From: UBA1479 sp002706405
GTDB lineage: Bacteria > Pseudomonadota > Alphaproteobacteria > Rhodospirillales > Casp-alpha2
Reading direction: 5' to 3'
DNA: 64,000 nt
Assembly: GCA_963972255.1 (NCBI GenBank)
Contig: CAXATO010000014.1
Span: 49,978 to 113,977, forward strand
Position numbers and translations under genes: made by a program. Shown piece by piece: positions 25,060-34,395 of this stretch (its first letter is position 1; the number at the start of each line of letters is the position of its first letter). The notes beneath the pieces are model-generated. The model worked only from the letters and a program-made list of their open reading frames with translations. It ran no database searches and was not told the origin of the DNA.

Positions 25060-26283
25060 ATGCCGGATGCAGCCGACGCCCCCAAAGTCGCCCCGAAGTC
25101 CCCGCAGGCGAAGCCTGAATTCAACTGGGAAGACCCCTTCGGGCTGGTCGATCAGCTGACCGAGGACGAACGCATGGTCTCCGAAACGGCCCGTGCCTAT
25201 TCCCAGGACAAATTGATGCCCCGGGTTCTCGAATCCTTCCGGAACGAGACCTTCGACCGTGAGATCTTCAACGAGATGGGTGAATTGGGCTTTCTCGGCC
25301 CGACCATTCCCGAACAGTACGGCGGCGCCGGCGTCGGCCATGTGTGCTACGGCCTGATCGCGCGCGAAGTGGAGCGGGTCGATTCCGGCTACCGCTCCTC
25401 GCTCAGCGTGCAGTCGTCGCTGGTCATGTATCCGATCTATGCCTACGGCACCGAGGAACAGCGCATGAAGTACCTGCCGCGCCTCGCCAAGGGCGAGATC
25501 GTCGGCGCCTTCGGCCTGACGGAACCGGATCACGGCTCGGATCCGGGCGGCATGAAGACCCGCGCGGTCAAGACCGACGGCGGTTATCTGCTGACCGGCA
25601 ACAAGATGTGGATTTCCAACAGCCCGATCGCCGATGTGTTTGTCATTTGGGGCAAGCTCGACGGCAAGATTCGCGGCTTCCTGCTGGAGAAAGGCATGAA
25701 GGGCCTGTCGGCGCCGAAGATCGAAGGCAAGTTCTCGCTGCGCACGTCGTTGACCGGCGAAGTCGTCATGGACAACGTCTTCGTGCCCGAGGAAAACCTG
25801 CTGCCGAACGTGTCGGGTCTGGCCGGTCCCTTCGGCTGCCTGAACAAGGCGCGCTTCGGTATTTCCTGGGGGGCGCTGGGTGCCGCCGAATTCTGCTGGC
25901 ATGCGGCCCGCCAATATACCCTCGACCGCAAGCAGTTCGGCCGGCCGCTGGCCGCCAACCAGCTGATCCAGAAAAAACTGGCCGACATGCTGACAGAGAT
26001 CACCCTCGGCCTGCAGGCCTGCCTGCGGGTCGGGCGCATGCTCGACGAAGGCACCTGCCCGCCGGAAAACATCTCGCTGGTCAAGCGCAACTCAACGGGC
26101 AAGGCGCTCGACGTGGCCCGCATGGCCCGTGACATGCACGGCGGCAACGGCATCGCAGACGAATTCCATATCATCCGGCACCTTCTTAACCTTGAAACGG
26201 TTAATACATACGAAGGCACCCATGACATCCATGCCCTGATCCTGGGCCGGGCGCAGACGGGAATTCAGGCGTTCACCGCCTAG
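25060..26283 (+). CDS. gcdH: glutaryl-CoA dehydrogenase
   Basis: A 407-residue acyl-CoA dehydrogenase family flavoprotein that oxidises and decarboxylates glutaryl-CoA to crotonyl-CoA in lysine, tryptophan and benzoate breakdown. Family hallmarks are the substrate-binding Arg in VDSGYRSSLSVQSSLVM, the FAD-site AFGLTEPDHGSDPGGMKT, RFGISWGALGAAEFC and the catalytic Glu in NTYEGTHDIHALILGRA. Start ATG 25060 follows an AGGAAGGAG ribosome site. No other lysine-degradation gene is adjacent. Confidence 0.95.
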   Translation: MPDAADAPKVAPKSPQAKPEFNWEDPFGLVDQLTEDERMVSETARAYSQDKLMPRVLESFRNETFDREIFNEMGELGFLGPTIPEQYGGAGVGHVCYGLIAREVERVDSGYRSSLSVQSSLVMYPIYAYGTEEQRMKYLPRLAKGEIVGAFGLTEPDHGSDPGGMKTRAVKTDGGYLLTGNKMWISNSPIADVFVIWGKLDGKIRGFLLEKGMKGLSAPKIEGKFSLRTSLTGEVVMDNVFVPEENLLPNVSGLAGPFGCLNKARFGISWGALGAAEFCWHAARQYTLDRKQFGRPLAANQLIQKKLADMLTEITLGLQACLRVGRMLDEGTCPPENISLVKRNSTGKALDVARMARDMHGGNGIADEFHIIRHLLNLETVNTYEGTHDIHALILGRAQTGIQAFTA

Positions 26284-26304
26284 TTCCGGGTGGGAGACGG
26301 CCCC

Positions 26305-26982
26305 ATGCCCGCATCCGCCGACGCGCCGCAGTTGTTCGCCGGCGATGACGACGTCTGGTGCCAAGTGATCAATCGCACGCCGGGCCCGGTCCGGCGTGGG
26401 GCCTTATTCCTCGACCGTGACGGGGTCATGGTCGAGGAAGTTCCCTATCTTCATCGGATCGAGGAGGCCCGGCTGATCCCGGGCACCCTGGCCGCCATCC
26501 GGGCCGCCAATGCCCGCGCCGTTCCCGTGGTCGTGGTCACCAATCAGGGCGGCATCGGGCTCGGGAAATATGATTGGGCGGACTTCGCCCGACTGCAGGA
26601 CTGGATGTGGGCGCAGTTGGCCGAAGCCGATGCCTTCGTCAACGCGATCCTGGCCTGCCCGCACCACCCCGAGGGCCGCGGCCTGTTGCGGGTTTCCAAC
26701 CATCCCGACCGCAAACCCAACCCCGGGATGATCACCCGCGCGCTGGAAATCCTGCCCATTGATGGGGCCGCGTCCTGGATCGTCGGCGACCGCGAGGTCG
26801 ATGTTCAGGCAGCCAAGGCCGCGGGCTTGGCCGGCGCCGTGCACATGCGCTCCGCCCACAAGGATTTCGAGGCCGCCCGCCGCAAGGCTGCGGCCCTGGC
26901 CGACAGCACCTTCCGGGTCCGCGCCTGCGACGACGCGGACAAATTGACGGAAGTTCTTGGTCCTTTGTTGGCGCCGGGCTGA
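26305..26982 (+). CDS. HAD-IIIA phosphatase, GmhB-like
   Basis: A 225-residue HAD phosphatase resembling D-glycero-D-manno-heptose-1,7-bisphosphate 7-phosphatase. It has motif I LFLDRDGVMVEE, motif II VVTNQGGIG, motif III RKPNPGM and motif IV VGDREVDVQAAKAAG. GmhB proteins bind zinc through a CPHHP loop followed by CxC; here CPHHP is present but the second cysteine pair is missing (RGLLRVSNHPDRKP). There is an N-terminal extension of about 30 residues. The start ATG 26305 has a GGGAG site 9 bp upstream. The substrate is uncertain. Confidence 0.85.
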   Translation: MPASADAPQLFAGDDDVWCQVINRTPGPVRRGALFLDRDGVMVEEVPYLHRIEEARLIPGTLAAIRAANARAVPVVVVTNQGGIGLGKYDWADFARLQDWMWAQLAEADAFVNAILACPHHPEGRGLLRVSNHPDRKPNPGMITRALEILPIDGAASWIVGDREVDVQAAKAAGLAGAVHMRSAHKDFEAARRKAAALADSTFRVRACDDADKLTEVLGPLLAPG

Positions 26983-27000
26983 TCGGGCTGGCGAAACCCG

Positions 27001-27453
27001 CTATTCGCCGCCGTAATGGATGTAGTCGGCCCAGGTCCGCTCCAGCCGCTGCAGGGCTTGGCAGACCTCCTCCACCTTCGGCTCGTCGATGTATTCGCTG
27101 AAAGCGGTGGCGTTATGATCCTCAAGCGCCTTGACCTGCTTGACCACCGCCCGCGCCTTGTCGGTCAGCTGCACCGTGATGGACCGCTTGTCGTGCTGGG
27201 AGCGCTCCTGGGTCAGGTAGCCCATGTCGGTCAACTTCTTGATGTTGTAGGACACGTTGGAGCCCTGATAGTAGCCCCGTTCGACCAGATCGCGGATGGC
27301 CATGGCCTCGTCCCCGATATTGGCCAGCAGCAAGGCCTGCACGCCATTGAGGTCGCGCACCCCCAAGCGGTTCAGTTCCGCCCGGATGACGTCGAGAAAG
27401 CGCCGATGCAGGCGCTCGATCAGGCGCGTCAGTTCGGAATATGTTCGGCTCAC
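27001..27453 (-). CDS. MarR-family transcriptional regulator
   Basis: A 150-residue winged-helix regulator. The recognition region RDLVERGYYQGSNVSYNIKKLTDMGYLTQERSQHDKRSITVQLTDKA is typical of MarR, with long N- and C-terminal dimerisation helices. The YYQGSNVSYNIKKL form resembles the LdtR-type MarR proteins of alphaproteobacteria. It is convergent with the HAD phosphatase gene and divergent from the TPR lipoprotein gene, so it might control the latter. Confidence 0.88.
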   Translation of the reverse strand: MSRTYSELTRLIERLHRRFLDVIRAELNRLGVRDLNGVQALLLANIGDEAMAIRDLVERGYYQGSNVSYNIKKLTDMGYLTQERSQHDKRSITVQLTDKARAVVKQVKALEDHNATAFSEYIDEPKVEEVCQALQRLERTWADYIHYGGE

Positions 27454-27594
27454 GTGACGTCTCCTCTATCCCAAGACTGTTATATTTTCTGTCCCATTTC
27501 GCAACAACCAAGTCAGCGGCCCGTTTCAGCCCCATCTCAGGCTGCGGTGACCCGCCCTATGGTCCGCTGTGCTGCGGCGTTGTAGGCTTGCCCC

Positions 27595-28434
27595 ATGATC
27601 ACACCGTCTCTCATATTCCGCCGAATCTTCCCGGCCGTCGCCTTGACCGCCGCCCTGCTTTCCGTCGCCGCCTGCGCCACCGACAAGGTGCCGACGCCGG
27701 ACGAGATCAAACAGGACAACGCGGACAACCGGGCCCGCCAGTTGCTGCGCGTCGGCGACGCTTCACGCGCCGGCGGCGACAGCGCCTCGGCCCTCGCCTT
27801 CTATCAGCGCGCCCAGGCCATGCGTCCCGATTGGGACGCCCCCTACCGGCGCACCGGCGAGACGGCCCTGGCCCTCGGCATGGCGGCCGAAGCGGCCGAG
27901 GCCTATACGCGCCTGACCGCCCTGGCGCCGGACGACCCGGCCGCCCTACTCGGCCTGGGCCGGGCCCTGGTCGCCCTCGACCGGCCGGACGAAGCCGCCG
28001 ACGCCTTCACCCGCGCCCATGAAGCCGCCCCCCAGGACCATCGCGCCCTCAACGGCCTGGGCGTTGCGCGCGACCTTGCCGGCGACCACGCGGGGGCGCA
28101 GAGGTTCTACCGCCAGGGACTGGCCCTGGCCCCGGACAGCCTGTCCCTGAAGAACAACCTGGGCCTGTCCCTGGCCCTGTCCGGAAAGTTCGCCGACGCC
28201 ATCCAAACCCTGGGCGACGCCGCCAAGGCTCCCGGTGCGGGGCCGCGGGCGCGCCAGAACCTGGCCCTGGTCTACGGCCTGTCCGGCGACATGGACCGCG
28301 CCGCCAAGATCGGCCGCCTGGACCTGAGCGAGTCCCAGGTCCGGAGTAATCTCAAACGCTACGAAACACTGCGCAAGCTGTCGGACAAGGCCCGCGCGCG
28401 GGCCGTCCATACGGGCCAAGGCCCCGACGGCTAG
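27595..28434 (+). CDS. tadD: TadD-like TPR lipoprotein of the pilus locus
   Basis: A 279-residue lipoprotein: signal sequence with lipobox SVAAC (Cys about residue 27) and five or so tetratricopeptide repeats through residues 50-230 (for example DHRALNGLGVARDLAGDHAGAQRFYRQGLALAP). Tad loci normally encode such a pilotin-like TPR lipoprotein (TadD) that helps secretin assembly. It is convergent with tadC, ending 145 bp from it with a shared terminator hairpin. Confidence 0.85.
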   Translation: MITPSLIFRRIFPAVALTAALLSVAACATDKVPTPDEIKQDNADNRARQLLRVGDASRAGGDSASALAFYQRAQAMRPDWDAPYRRTGETALALGMAAEAAEAYTRLTALAPDDPAALLGLGRALVALDRPDEAADAFTRAHEAAPQDHRALNGLGVARDLAGDHAGAQRFYRQGLALAPDSLSLKNNLGLSLALSGKFADAIQTLGDAAKAPGAGPRARQNLALVYGLSGDMDRAAKIGRLDLSESQVRSNLKRYETLRKLSDKARARAVHTGQGPDG

Positions 28435-28466
28435 CCTCAGCCCGCCGCCCCGGTCGCCGATAAAAC

Positions 28467-28499
28467 GGCCGGAGGACGGCACCCCTCCGTCCTCCGGCC
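28467..28499. terminator. strong hairpin between the convergent tadD-like and tadC genes
   Basis: A perfect 13-bp stem GGCCGGAGGACGG with its complement around a 7-nt loop. It sits between two converging transcription units, with an AAAA run on its left side, so it can end minus-strand transcripts (U-rich after the stem) and probably acts in both directions. Confidence 0.8.
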
Positions 28500-28578
28500 A
28501 GGTGCTCCGCCTGACCCCTAAGTAAAGGCGGCACACCCAATTCAGTCGCGATTTCTCCGGCACTCGTGACCGGGGCCC

Positions 28579-29559
28579 TCATTTCAGGCCGCCCAGGCCA
28601 TCGATGGCGCTGATGACCGCCGGCCCCAGTAACACGATGAACAGCGACGGCAGGATGAACATGATCAGCGGCACGGTCAGCGTCGCCGGCAGGCGTGCGG
28701 CTTTTTCTTCGGCCCGCATCATGCGGTCGTTGCGGAATTCCGTGGACAGCACGCGCAGCGACAGGGACAGCGGCGTGCCGTATTTCTCTGTCTGCTGCAG
28801 GGTGTTGACGACGCCCCGGATCGACGCCAGGGCGGTGCGCGCGGACAGGTTGTCCAACGCCTGCCGGCGGTCCGGCAGGAAGCCCAGTTCGACCGAACAG
28901 ATGCTCAGTTCCTCCGCCAGTTCCGGACAGGCCTGCCCCGTTTCCCGCGCCACGCGGGTCAGGGCGGCATCAAGGGCCAGGCCGGCCTCGGTACAGATGA
29001 CCAGCAGGTCGAGAGCGTCCGGCAGGCCCTGCTGCAGGGCGTGCTGGCGCTTTTGCCGCGCGTTGGCGACGAAGACTTCGGGCGCATAGGCGCCGGCGAT
29101 CACGGCGGTGATGGCGACAAACAGCTTCATCATCCCCGACAACGCCCAAAAGTTCGAAACATAGACCAGCACCACGGCCACCCCGCCCAGCGCAAACGGC
29201 AGCGCCAGCTTGGCGAACAGATAGATGACCAGCGCATCCTTGGACCGGAATCCGGCCTGGGCGAGACGTAGGGAAATCGCGTCGGCCTGGCGCGTTTTCA
29301 AAAGCTTCAATCGCTGGGCCACCCGGCGCATGAAATCGACGGTGGTCTCGCGCCGCCGTGCACGGTTTCCCTGGGCCGCCAGCATGGCCTGACGCAATTC
29401 GTCCCGATGCAGGCCGACGCTTTTGATGCGCCCGGCCATGGGGTCGCGGACCAGCAACGCGGTCCACACCGCATAGACGGCAAAACCCGCCGCCAACGCC
29501 GCCATGACAGTGATCAAGTCGGCCATGTCGAGACCGGGGATCAAGTCGCCGGCGCTCAT
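28579..29559 (-). CDS. tadC: Tad pilus inner-membrane platform protein TadC
   Basis: A 326-residue type II secretion F-domain protein with four main membrane segments. The motifs QQGLPDALDLLVICTEAGLALDAALTRVA and GTPLSLSLRVLSTEFRNDRMMRAEEKAARLPATLTVPLIMFILPSLFIVLLGPA are typical of TadC. It overlaps tadB by 4 bp and is the last gene of the cpa/tad operon. With TadB it forms the pilus assembly platform. Confidence 0.95.
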   Translation of the reverse strand: MSAGDLIPGLDMADLITVMAALAAGFAVYAVWTALLVRDPMAGRIKSVGLHRDELRQAMLAAQGNRARRRETTVDFMRRVAQRLKLLKTRQADAISLRLAQAGFRSKDALVIYLFAKLALPFALGGVAVVLVYVSNFWALSGMMKLFVAITAVIAGAYAPEVFVANARQKRQHALQQGLPDALDLLVICTEAGLALDAALTRVARETGQACPELAEELSICSVELGFLPDRRQALDNLSARTALASIRGVVNTLQQTEKYGTPLSLSLRVLSTEFRNDRMMRAEEKAARLPATLTVPLIMFILPSLFIVLLGPAVISAIDGLGGLK

Positions 29560-30527
29560 ATCTCGAACCTCACCATGCGGCTCATGACGAAGATTCCCAT
29601 CGCCATGGTCACCAGCCCGGCCCCCAGGATGAATTGTCCGCGCGGATCCGTGAACAGCAGGGATTCGTAGTCCGGGTTCATCATGTAGATGATGCAGAAC
29701 ATGATGAACGGCAGGGAGCCCAGGATCATGGCGCTTGCCTTGGCCTCCGACGACATGGCCTTGATCTTGAGCCGCATCTGCCGGCGCCGGCGCAGGATGT
29801 CCGACAGGTTGGCCAGGGTTTCGGCCAGGTTTCCCCCGGTCTCCTGCTGTACCGACAGGCTGACCACGAAGAACTTGAACTCGGGCATGTCCAGACGGTG
29901 CGCCGCCGCCCAGAGGGCCTCGTTGATCTTCGCCCCGAATCTGACCTCATCGGTGACGCGGCGAAACTCGATGCCTACGGGATCAGCCATCTCGCGGCCC
30001 ACGGCCTTGATACATTCCGTCACCGGCAGGCCCGACCGCAGCCCGCGAACCATAAGATCAATGGCATCGGGGAACAGATTGTTGAACCGGTTCTGCCGCC
30101 GCGTCGCCATCATGGACACGACCATGTGCGGCAGCAGCAACCCGGCGGCCAGGGCCGACAGGACCGACATGCCCGGATGCAGGTGTAGAACCAGGTACAG
30201 GACCGCGAAGACGGCCGCCGCCAGCCCGACCGACACGATCAGATAGCCGGTGACAGACAGGTTCTTTCCCGTCCGCGCCAGCCGCTTGCGCAGGCTGTCG
30301 ACGCGCGGCAGCAATCGGCCCAGGGATTTCTCGAACCCCCTGCCCGCCCCGTTGTCTCGCCGCAGGGTCACGGCGTCGCCCTCGGCGCCCGGCCCGCCCT
30401 TCGCCGGGCCGACGGCGGCCAGACGGCGCGCCAGGATACGGGACCGACTGGTGCGCCCCGCCCCCAGCCCGACCCAACCGGTCAGGATGGTGGTGAACAC
30501 ACCCAGCGATATCAGCAGGATTTCCAT
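29556..30527 (-). CDS. tadB: Tad pilus inner-membrane platform protein TadB
   Basis: A 323-residue protein with an N-terminal helix, a middle helix pair and a type II secretion F domain: NLFPDAIDLMVRGLRSGLPVTECIKAVGREMADP, then SVQQETGGNLAETLANLSDILRRRRQMRLKIKAMSSEAKASA. It follows tadA by 5 bp. Confidence 0.95.
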   Translation of the reverse strand: MEILLISLGVFTTILTGWVGLGAGRTSRSRILARRLAAVGPAKGGPGAEGDAVTLRRDNGAGRGFEKSLGRLLPRVDSLRKRLARTGKNLSVTGYLIVSVGLAAAVFAVLYLVLHLHPGMSVLSALAAGLLLPHMVVSMMATRRQNRFNNLFPDAIDLMVRGLRSGLPVTECIKAVGREMADPVGIEFRRVTDEVRFGAKINEALWAAAHRLDMPEFKFFVVSLSVQQETGGNLAETLANLSDILRRRRQMRLKIKAMSSEAKASAMILGSLPFIMFCIIYMMNPDYESLLFTDPRGQFILGAGLVTMAMGIFVMSRMVRFEI

Positions 30528-30532
30528 CCCCC

Positions 30533-32242
30533 CTACCCCGCCCGCCGCGTCACGTGGTCCGGCTGCGACATAGCTTCCAGCAGGGCCTTTTCCAAACCGA
30601 AGTATTTGGCGTTCGCGGCAAAGGCCGGGCGCAGACCGGTCGACTTGAACGCGCCGTACAGCTTGCCGTCCGCATCCTCGCCTTCGAATTCAAAGGTGAA
30701 CAGATCCTGGGTGGTGACGACTTCGCCCTCCATGCCCACGACCTCGGTGATATGGGTGATGCGGCGCACACCGTCGCGCATGCGGGCGATCTGCACGATC
30801 ATGTTGACGGCCCCCGCGATCTGCGCGCGCACGGCCTCGTTGGGCAGCTTGACCCCGGCCATGGCGACCATGTTTTCCAACCGGGTCAGGGCTTCGCGCG
30901 GGCGGTTGGCGTGGATGGTGCAAAGCGATCCGTCATGGCCCGTGTTCATGGCCTGCAGCATGTCGAGCGCCTCACCGGCCCGGATTTCCCCCAGGATGAT
31001 GCGGTCCGGGCGCATGCGCAGGCAGTTCTTCACCAATTCGCGCTGGGTGATCTCGCCCTCGCCCTCCAGGTTGGCGGGCCGGGTTTCCAGACGCACCACA
31101 TGGGGCTGCTGCAGCTGCAGTTCGGCCGCGTCCTCAATGGTCACGATGCGCTCGCCGGGGTCGATCATGCGCGACAAGGCGTTGAGCAGCGTCGTCTTGC
31201 CCGAACCCGTGCCGCCCGAAATGATGATGTTGAGCCGCGCCCGCCCGGCGATGCGCAGCACCGTCGCCATGGCCGGCGACAGGTTGTCCTGCTGCTCCAT
31301 CTTTTCCATGGTGATCTTCTGCTTGGCGAACTTGCGGATGGAGATCGACGGGCCGTCGATCGCCAAGGGCGGGATGATGACATTGACGCGCGAGCCGTCG
31401 GCCAGGCGCGCATCGCATAAAGGCGAGGTCTCATCGACCCGCCGCCCGATGGCGGACACAATGCGCTGGGCCACGTTCAGGACATGGGCGTTGTCCCGAA
31501 ACCGGGCCTCGGCCAATTCCAGGCGCCCGCCGCGCTCCACGTAAACCTGATCCGGCCCGTTGACCATGATGTCGGTGACGTTGTCGTCGGACAGCAGCGG
31601 TTCCAGCGGCCCCAGGCCCAGCATGTCGTTGAGCAGCATGGTCACCAGATCGCGCTGTTCGATCAGGTTGAGGTGCAGTTTCTCGTCGGCCAGGATTTCC
31701 GCGACCAGGTCCGTCACCTGACGGGCCATCTCGGCGCGCGGCAACTCGGCCGCTTTGGACACGTCCATGCGTTCCATCAACAGGGGCTGAACCCGTTCCT
31801 TGGCAAGCCCCGTCGGATCGGGCACCGTCGTGCGGCCGTCCACAGATCCCGCATCCGGCAGGTCCGTCAAACGGTTGAGCAATTCCGTGATGACGTCGCG
31901 GCGTTCGGCCTCGAACAGCGGGTCGCCGGACATCCTGCTCTCGGCATCGAGAATGACACCGATGCAGGCAGCGCGATCGCCCCGGCTGTAGTCCGGGCTC
32001 AACAGGTCCTTCGCGCCGATCCGGACGCTGGGCCAAATCTTGTCGACCGCACGGGCGACGATTTCGGGGCGGTACTCTTCCGCGCCTTCGACCTCGCGCA
32101 TGGGCGGCTCGGGCGGCGGTTCCGCCGCTCCAGGACTCTCGCCCTGGTCGGCGGCGGGAACCGGGTCCGCATCGCCCGGCGCGGGAAGACGGTGGGCCGC
32201 CAGGGCAACGACTTTCGAGGCATCACGGCGTCCGAAGCTCAT
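30533..32242 (-). CDS. cpaF: Tad pilus secretion ATPase TadA/CpaF
   Basis: A 569-residue hexameric ATPase that powers Flp pilus assembly. Walker A IISGGTGSGKTTLLNAL is at about residue 342, the Asp box ERIVTIEDAAELQLQQPHV follows, and Walker B with His box runs DRIILGEIRAGEALDMLQAMNTGHDGSLCTIHANRP. An N-terminal, proline-rich extension of about 80 residues precedes the regular CpaF part. Start ATG 32242 overlaps the cpaE stop. Confidence 0.96.
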   Translation of the reverse strand: MSFGRRDASKVVALAAHRLPAPGDADPVPAADQGESPGAAEPPPEPPMREVEGAEEYRPEIVARAVDKIWPSVRIGAKDLLSPDYSRGDRAACIGVILDAESRMSGDPLFEAERRDVITELLNRLTDLPDAGSVDGRTTVPDPTGLAKERVQPLLMERMDVSKAAELPRAEMARQVTDLVAEILADEKLHLNLIEQRDLVTMLLNDMLGLGPLEPLLSDDNVTDIMVNGPDQVYVERGGRLELAEARFRDNAHVLNVAQRIVSAIGRRVDETSPLCDARLADGSRVNVIIPPLAIDGPSISIRKFAKQKITMEKMEQQDNLSPAMATVLRIAGRARLNIIISGGTGSGKTTLLNALSRMIDPGERIVTIEDAAELQLQQPHVVRLETRPANLEGEGEITQRELVKNCLRMRPDRIILGEIRAGEALDMLQAMNTGHDGSLCTIHANRPREALTRLENMVAMAGVKLPNEAVRAQIAGAVNMIVQIARMRDGVRRITHITEVVGMEGEVVTTQDLFTFEFEGEDADGKLYGAFKSTGLRPAFAANAKYFGLEKALLEAMSQPDHVTRRAG

Positions 32243-33480
32243 GATCCCGCCTCCTTGGTCCGACCGCCCAGGATCAGACCGAACAGGGACTTGGTCGGAA
32301 CCGCTTCGCCGTCACCAACCGCCAGATCGCGGGCCATCTCGACGATCACCTTCGACGCCTTGGCCCGGGGGGCGATCTGCACCATGGGCTTGCCCGTGGC
32401 CTGGGCCCGGGCCTGCACCTTGATTTCGTCGGGCAGAACGTAGGCCGGTTTGGGCAGACCACCCTTGACCGCATCGGCCTCGCTCAACTCCCCCTTCTTG
32501 GCCGCGCCGCCCTTGTTGAGGACGATCAGCACCGCCAGGTCGGGCCCGGCCAAAGCCTGGGCCGCGTCCTTCAGGCGCAACGCATCGCGCAGCCCGGCCA
32601 AGGTCGGCTCTGTCACCAAAAACAGGCGGTCCAGGTGCTTCACGTGATCGCCCAGGCGCCAACGCGGCAGGTCCACCACCACATGGTCGAAAGCCTCGGC
32701 TAATCTATCGAACAGGATGTCGAGAGCGCCTTCGGCGACTGCCGGTTCCGCCGATACGTCCTCTTCCCCGGCCAGCAGGGAAAGATTATCCGTGGCCCGC
32801 ACCATGGCGCGCTCCATGAACAGGCTGTCGATACGTCCCGGATTGTCGAGCGCTTCCTTGAAACCGCGGCCCGGCTCCAGGTCCAGCATCATGGCGGCGG
32901 TGCCGAAGCGCAGGTCGAGATCGACCAGGGCGCATTTGCCCGGCGCTTCGACCGACAGCGCCCAGGACAGGTTCACGGCGACCGTGCTGGCCCCCGCCCC
33001 GCCCCGTGCCGACAGGACGCCCGTGACCGTGCCGCGCTTGGCGGCGGGGACCGCAGCCGGGGCGGTGTCCGCCTCTACGGCGCCCAGGCGCACCAGGGCC
33101 GCCGTCAATTGCGGCCCGGCCACCGGCTTGACCAGATAATCGGACACGCCCAGGTCGGTCAGGGCGCGATAAACCGCAACATCATTCACCGACCCCAGGA
33201 CCAGAACCCGGGTGTCCGGGCGGCAGACCTCGGCGAAGGCGTTGACGGCCTCGAACAGGTCCGTGCGGTCCGCAAGGTCAAGAACCAGGAAGCGGGCGGG
33301 AACGACCTCGGCCAGGGTCACGAGCGCGGCGTCCGTGTCGCCCACGTACACCTCGCCGACGAAGCCGGCATCCTCGGCCGCGCGTTCCAACTGGCTCCGG
33401 GTGATCTCATCGGTGACGAACGCCATGAACGGCTTGGCCGCCACTGCGGGCATGGCCCGCTTTTGCGGTGCGGGGGTCAT
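32239..33480 (-). CDS. cpaE: Tad pilus localisation ATPase CpaE
   Basis: A 413-residue protein with a receiver-like N-terminal domain (about residues 20-125, ending in VSDYLVKPVAGPQL) and a MinD/ParA-type ATPase domain. The P-loop reads LSARGGAGASTVAVNLSWAL; the Walker lysine is replaced by Ala, as is common in CpaE. DLDLRFGTAAMMLDLEPGRG is the usual CpaE Walker A-prime area. It helps place the pilus machinery. It overlaps cpaD and cpaF by 4 bp each. Confidence 0.94.
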   Translation of the reverse strand: MTPAPQKRAMPAVAAKPFMAFVTDEITRSQLERAAEDAGFVGEVYVGDTDAALVTLAEVVPARFLVLDLADRTDLFEAVNAFAEVCRPDTRVLVLGSVNDVAVYRALTDLGVSDYLVKPVAGPQLTAALVRLGAVEADTAPAAVPAAKRGTVTGVLSARGGAGASTVAVNLSWALSVEAPGKCALVDLDLRFGTAAMMLDLEPGRGFKEALDNPGRIDSLFMERAMVRATDNLSLLAGEEDVSAEPAVAEGALDILFDRLAEAFDHVVVDLPRWRLGDHVKHLDRLFLVTEPTLAGLRDALRLKDAAQALAGPDLAVLIVLNKGGAAKKGELSEADAVKGGLPKPAYVLPDEIKVQARAQATGKPMVQIAPRAKASKVIVEMARDLAVGDGEAVPTKSLFGLILGGRTKEAGS

Positions 33481-34328
33481 TTGCCGCCTCCCTCGCCGCC
33501 ACCGGGGCCGGCCGTGCCGGCCGCCGGGATCTCCGACGTCCCGCCGCCCAGCAGCGGTTTGGTCTCGCCCTTGCGGTAGCGCTGAATGCCCAACACCTGG
33601 GCGGCGCCATCGCCGGGGCCGCCGTCGCGTCCCTGCACGAGGTCGCCCGGGTTGGCGATCATCAACCCCAGATTGACCGCCGTGGCACAACCCCAGTTTC
33701 CCGACGGTTGGTTGTCATACGTAATGCCGCTGCGGTCCGTCCAATCGGGGCAGGCGGGCAAAGCCACTTGATAGCGGTGAACGACCAGACGCACCGTGTC
33801 GGCGGACATCTTGGGGTCGTCGTCGATGACGAAGCCGGCGGCAAGGCGCTTGAGCTTGAGATAGGCCGCAATCCGCTCGGCCCGGTCGCGGGCGATCACA
33901 CCGCCGCCGACGGGAATGGCGATCTCCAGGGCGTCGGCCCGGTCGACCTTCTGGCGGGCGAGGAAGGCGTCGATGTCCCGACCCACCGCCGCGTCCAGGG
34001 TCACCGTCCCCTGGGGAAAGGGGATATTGTGGGCGATGGCGATCGCCTGCACCCGGGGCTGGCGCGGGCTGGGCGGGTCATAGGGCGCATGCGCCTTGAA
34101 ATCAGGGATGTGGCCGCAAGCCCCCAGCAACACCAGACACAGAAGCCCGGCCCAGGCACTGCCGGCATGGGCCCCCGCCCGCCAACCGGCGCCTTGTCCT
34201 TTGCCGCTGCGTCCGCCGCCGACGCCGCGATCCCAGATCGAGGGCTTGCGCTTCGCGGCCGAAACGAATGCGGCGGGCTTGGCTTTGGCCTTGCGGGGCG
34301 TGGTGTAAATCCGGTTCGGGGTCTTCAT
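33477..34328 (-). CDS. cpaD: Tad pilus lipoprotein CpaD
   Basis: A 283-residue protein starting MKTPNRIYTTPRK with an AAGGAGC ribosome site. A long basic N-terminal region (about 55 residues) precedes the signal segment and lipobox LVLLGAC. The mature part has the CpaD block PSGNWGCATAVNLGLMIANPGDLVQGR near the C-terminus. It acts in the periplasm or outer membrane with the CpaC secretin. The C-terminal tail is Gly-rich. Confidence 0.93.
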   Translation of the reverse strand: MKTPNRIYTTPRKAKAKPAAFVSAAKRKPSIWDRGVGGGRSGKGQGAGWRAGAHAGSAWAGLLCLVLLGACGHIPDFKAHAPYDPPSPRQPRVQAIAIAHNIPFPQGTVTLDAAVGRDIDAFLARQKVDRADALEIAIPVGGGVIARDRAERIAAYLKLKRLAAGFVIDDDPKMSADTVRLVVHRYQVALPACPDWTDRSGITYDNQPSGNWGCATAVNLGLMIANPGDLVQGRDGGPGDGAAQVLGIQRYRKGETKPLLGGGTSEIPAAGTAGPGGGEGGGK

Positions 34329-34395
34329 GGCAATGCTCCTTGGGTGGGAAGCGATTGGGGGTGTGAAGCGATCGAAGGCGTGACCTGTGTCGTCA

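Noticed and set aside
32900..33040. Loss of the Walker lysine in CpaE as a possible inactivating mutation.
   Set aside because: CpaE proteins commonly have GGxGAS in this position, so it is normal for the family.
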